Shown piece by piece: positions 43,518 to 43,679 of a stretch of 43,679 bases of DNA (position 1 is the stretch's first letter; each line of letters opens with the position of its first letter). A program made the position numbers and the translations under genes. This stretch comes from Prevotella sp. UBA3757 (lineage in GTDB: Bacteria; Bacteroidota; Bacteroidia; Bacteroidales; Bacteroidaceae), in NCBI GenBank assembly GCA_002371715.1, contig DFGF01000009.1, forward strand, positions 1-43,679. Reading direction: 5' to 3'. The notes under the pieces are model-generated. The model saw only the letters and a list, made by a program, of their open reading frames with translations. It searched no databases and had not been told where the DNA came from.

Positions 43518-43549
43518 CAAAATAACAAAAAATTATTGAATCTTGCAAA
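43518..43549 (-). promoter_or_regulatory. Promoter of the fasciclin-SusCD operon
   Basis: On the minus strand TTTG (43549-43546), a 20-bp spacer and TTATTTTG (43525-43518, one mismatch to TAnnTTTG). The transcript would start near 43511, leaving an 86-nt leader before ATG 43425. No other promoter of this quality was found down to the terminator at 25514-25541. Confidence 0.7.
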
Positions 43550-43679
43550 TTTTTAACTCTATTTTTTCCATCTGATGCCAATATCTGTTTCTCATTCCGA
43601 ATTTCTGTATGCTTTTTGACCGCTAAGCGGATAAGGAAAGGGAAACCGGTATAGGGCAGCGAAAATAGTTGGAACTAGT

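Noticed and set aside
43550..43679. Gene at the right edge
   Set aside because: Short open frames exist on the minus strand but none has recognisable content in 130 bases.

Overview
The window looks like a chromosomal segment of a gut or rumen Bacteroidales, most likely a Prevotella-type genome. Four things point there. It has a complete porP-gldKLMN type IX secretion (T9SS) operon. It has secreted proteins ending in Prevotella-style T9SS tails (LQGxRV...KGxYIxNGxKxVVK). It has two SusC/SusD pairs. It has repeated matches to the Bacteroidetes promoter TTTG-N19/20-TAnnTTTG. The assignment to Prevotella rests on style, not on a database match.

Layout. (1) 1-2500: a possible DUF1016-like remnant at the left edge, a glycerate kinase, and a PD-(D/E)XK transposase/Rpn-like protein, each with its own promoter. 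(2) 2500-7260, minus strand: a 1160-residue BspA-like leucine-rich-repeat protein, a 59-residue peptide gene downstream of it, and a promoter about 650 nt upstream of the BspA start. The leader between is ORF-poor and rich in stem-loops, and it contains a terminator-like hairpin. It may be a separate RNA or an attenuated leader. (3) 7450-9785: an AAA-ATPase/PD-(D/E)XK accessory protein, convergent with a small outer-membrane beta-barrel protein. (4) 9944-16350, minus: the T9SS core porP, gldK, gldL, gldM, gldN. (5) 16419-25447: a GH128-like glycanase (minus, T9SS tail) divergent from a translationally coupled pair, a PL1 pectate lyase (T9SS tail) and a GH2 enzyme. (6) 25514-43549, minus: one apparent 18-kb operon in the order fasciclin lipoprotein, SusC, SusD, fasciclin lipoprotein, fasciclin lipoprotein, SusC, SusD. 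It has one good promoter at its head and one strong terminator at its end.

How the genes may work together. The T9SS operon would export the T9SS-tailed BspA-like protein, the GH128-like enzyme and the pectate lyase. The lyase and the GH2 enzyme would attack pectic plant polysaccharide. The fasciclin-SusCD operon encodes no enzyme, so its ligand is unknown.

The most unusual signal is a set of short repeats that recur across unrelated genes. GC-rich hairpins and simple or palindromic tandem arrays with 21-22 bp periods sit directly at the stop codons of many genes. Related repeats have entered coding sequence in frame: the signal peptides of GldK, GldN and a SusD, a linker in GldL, and two loops of the GH2 enzyme.
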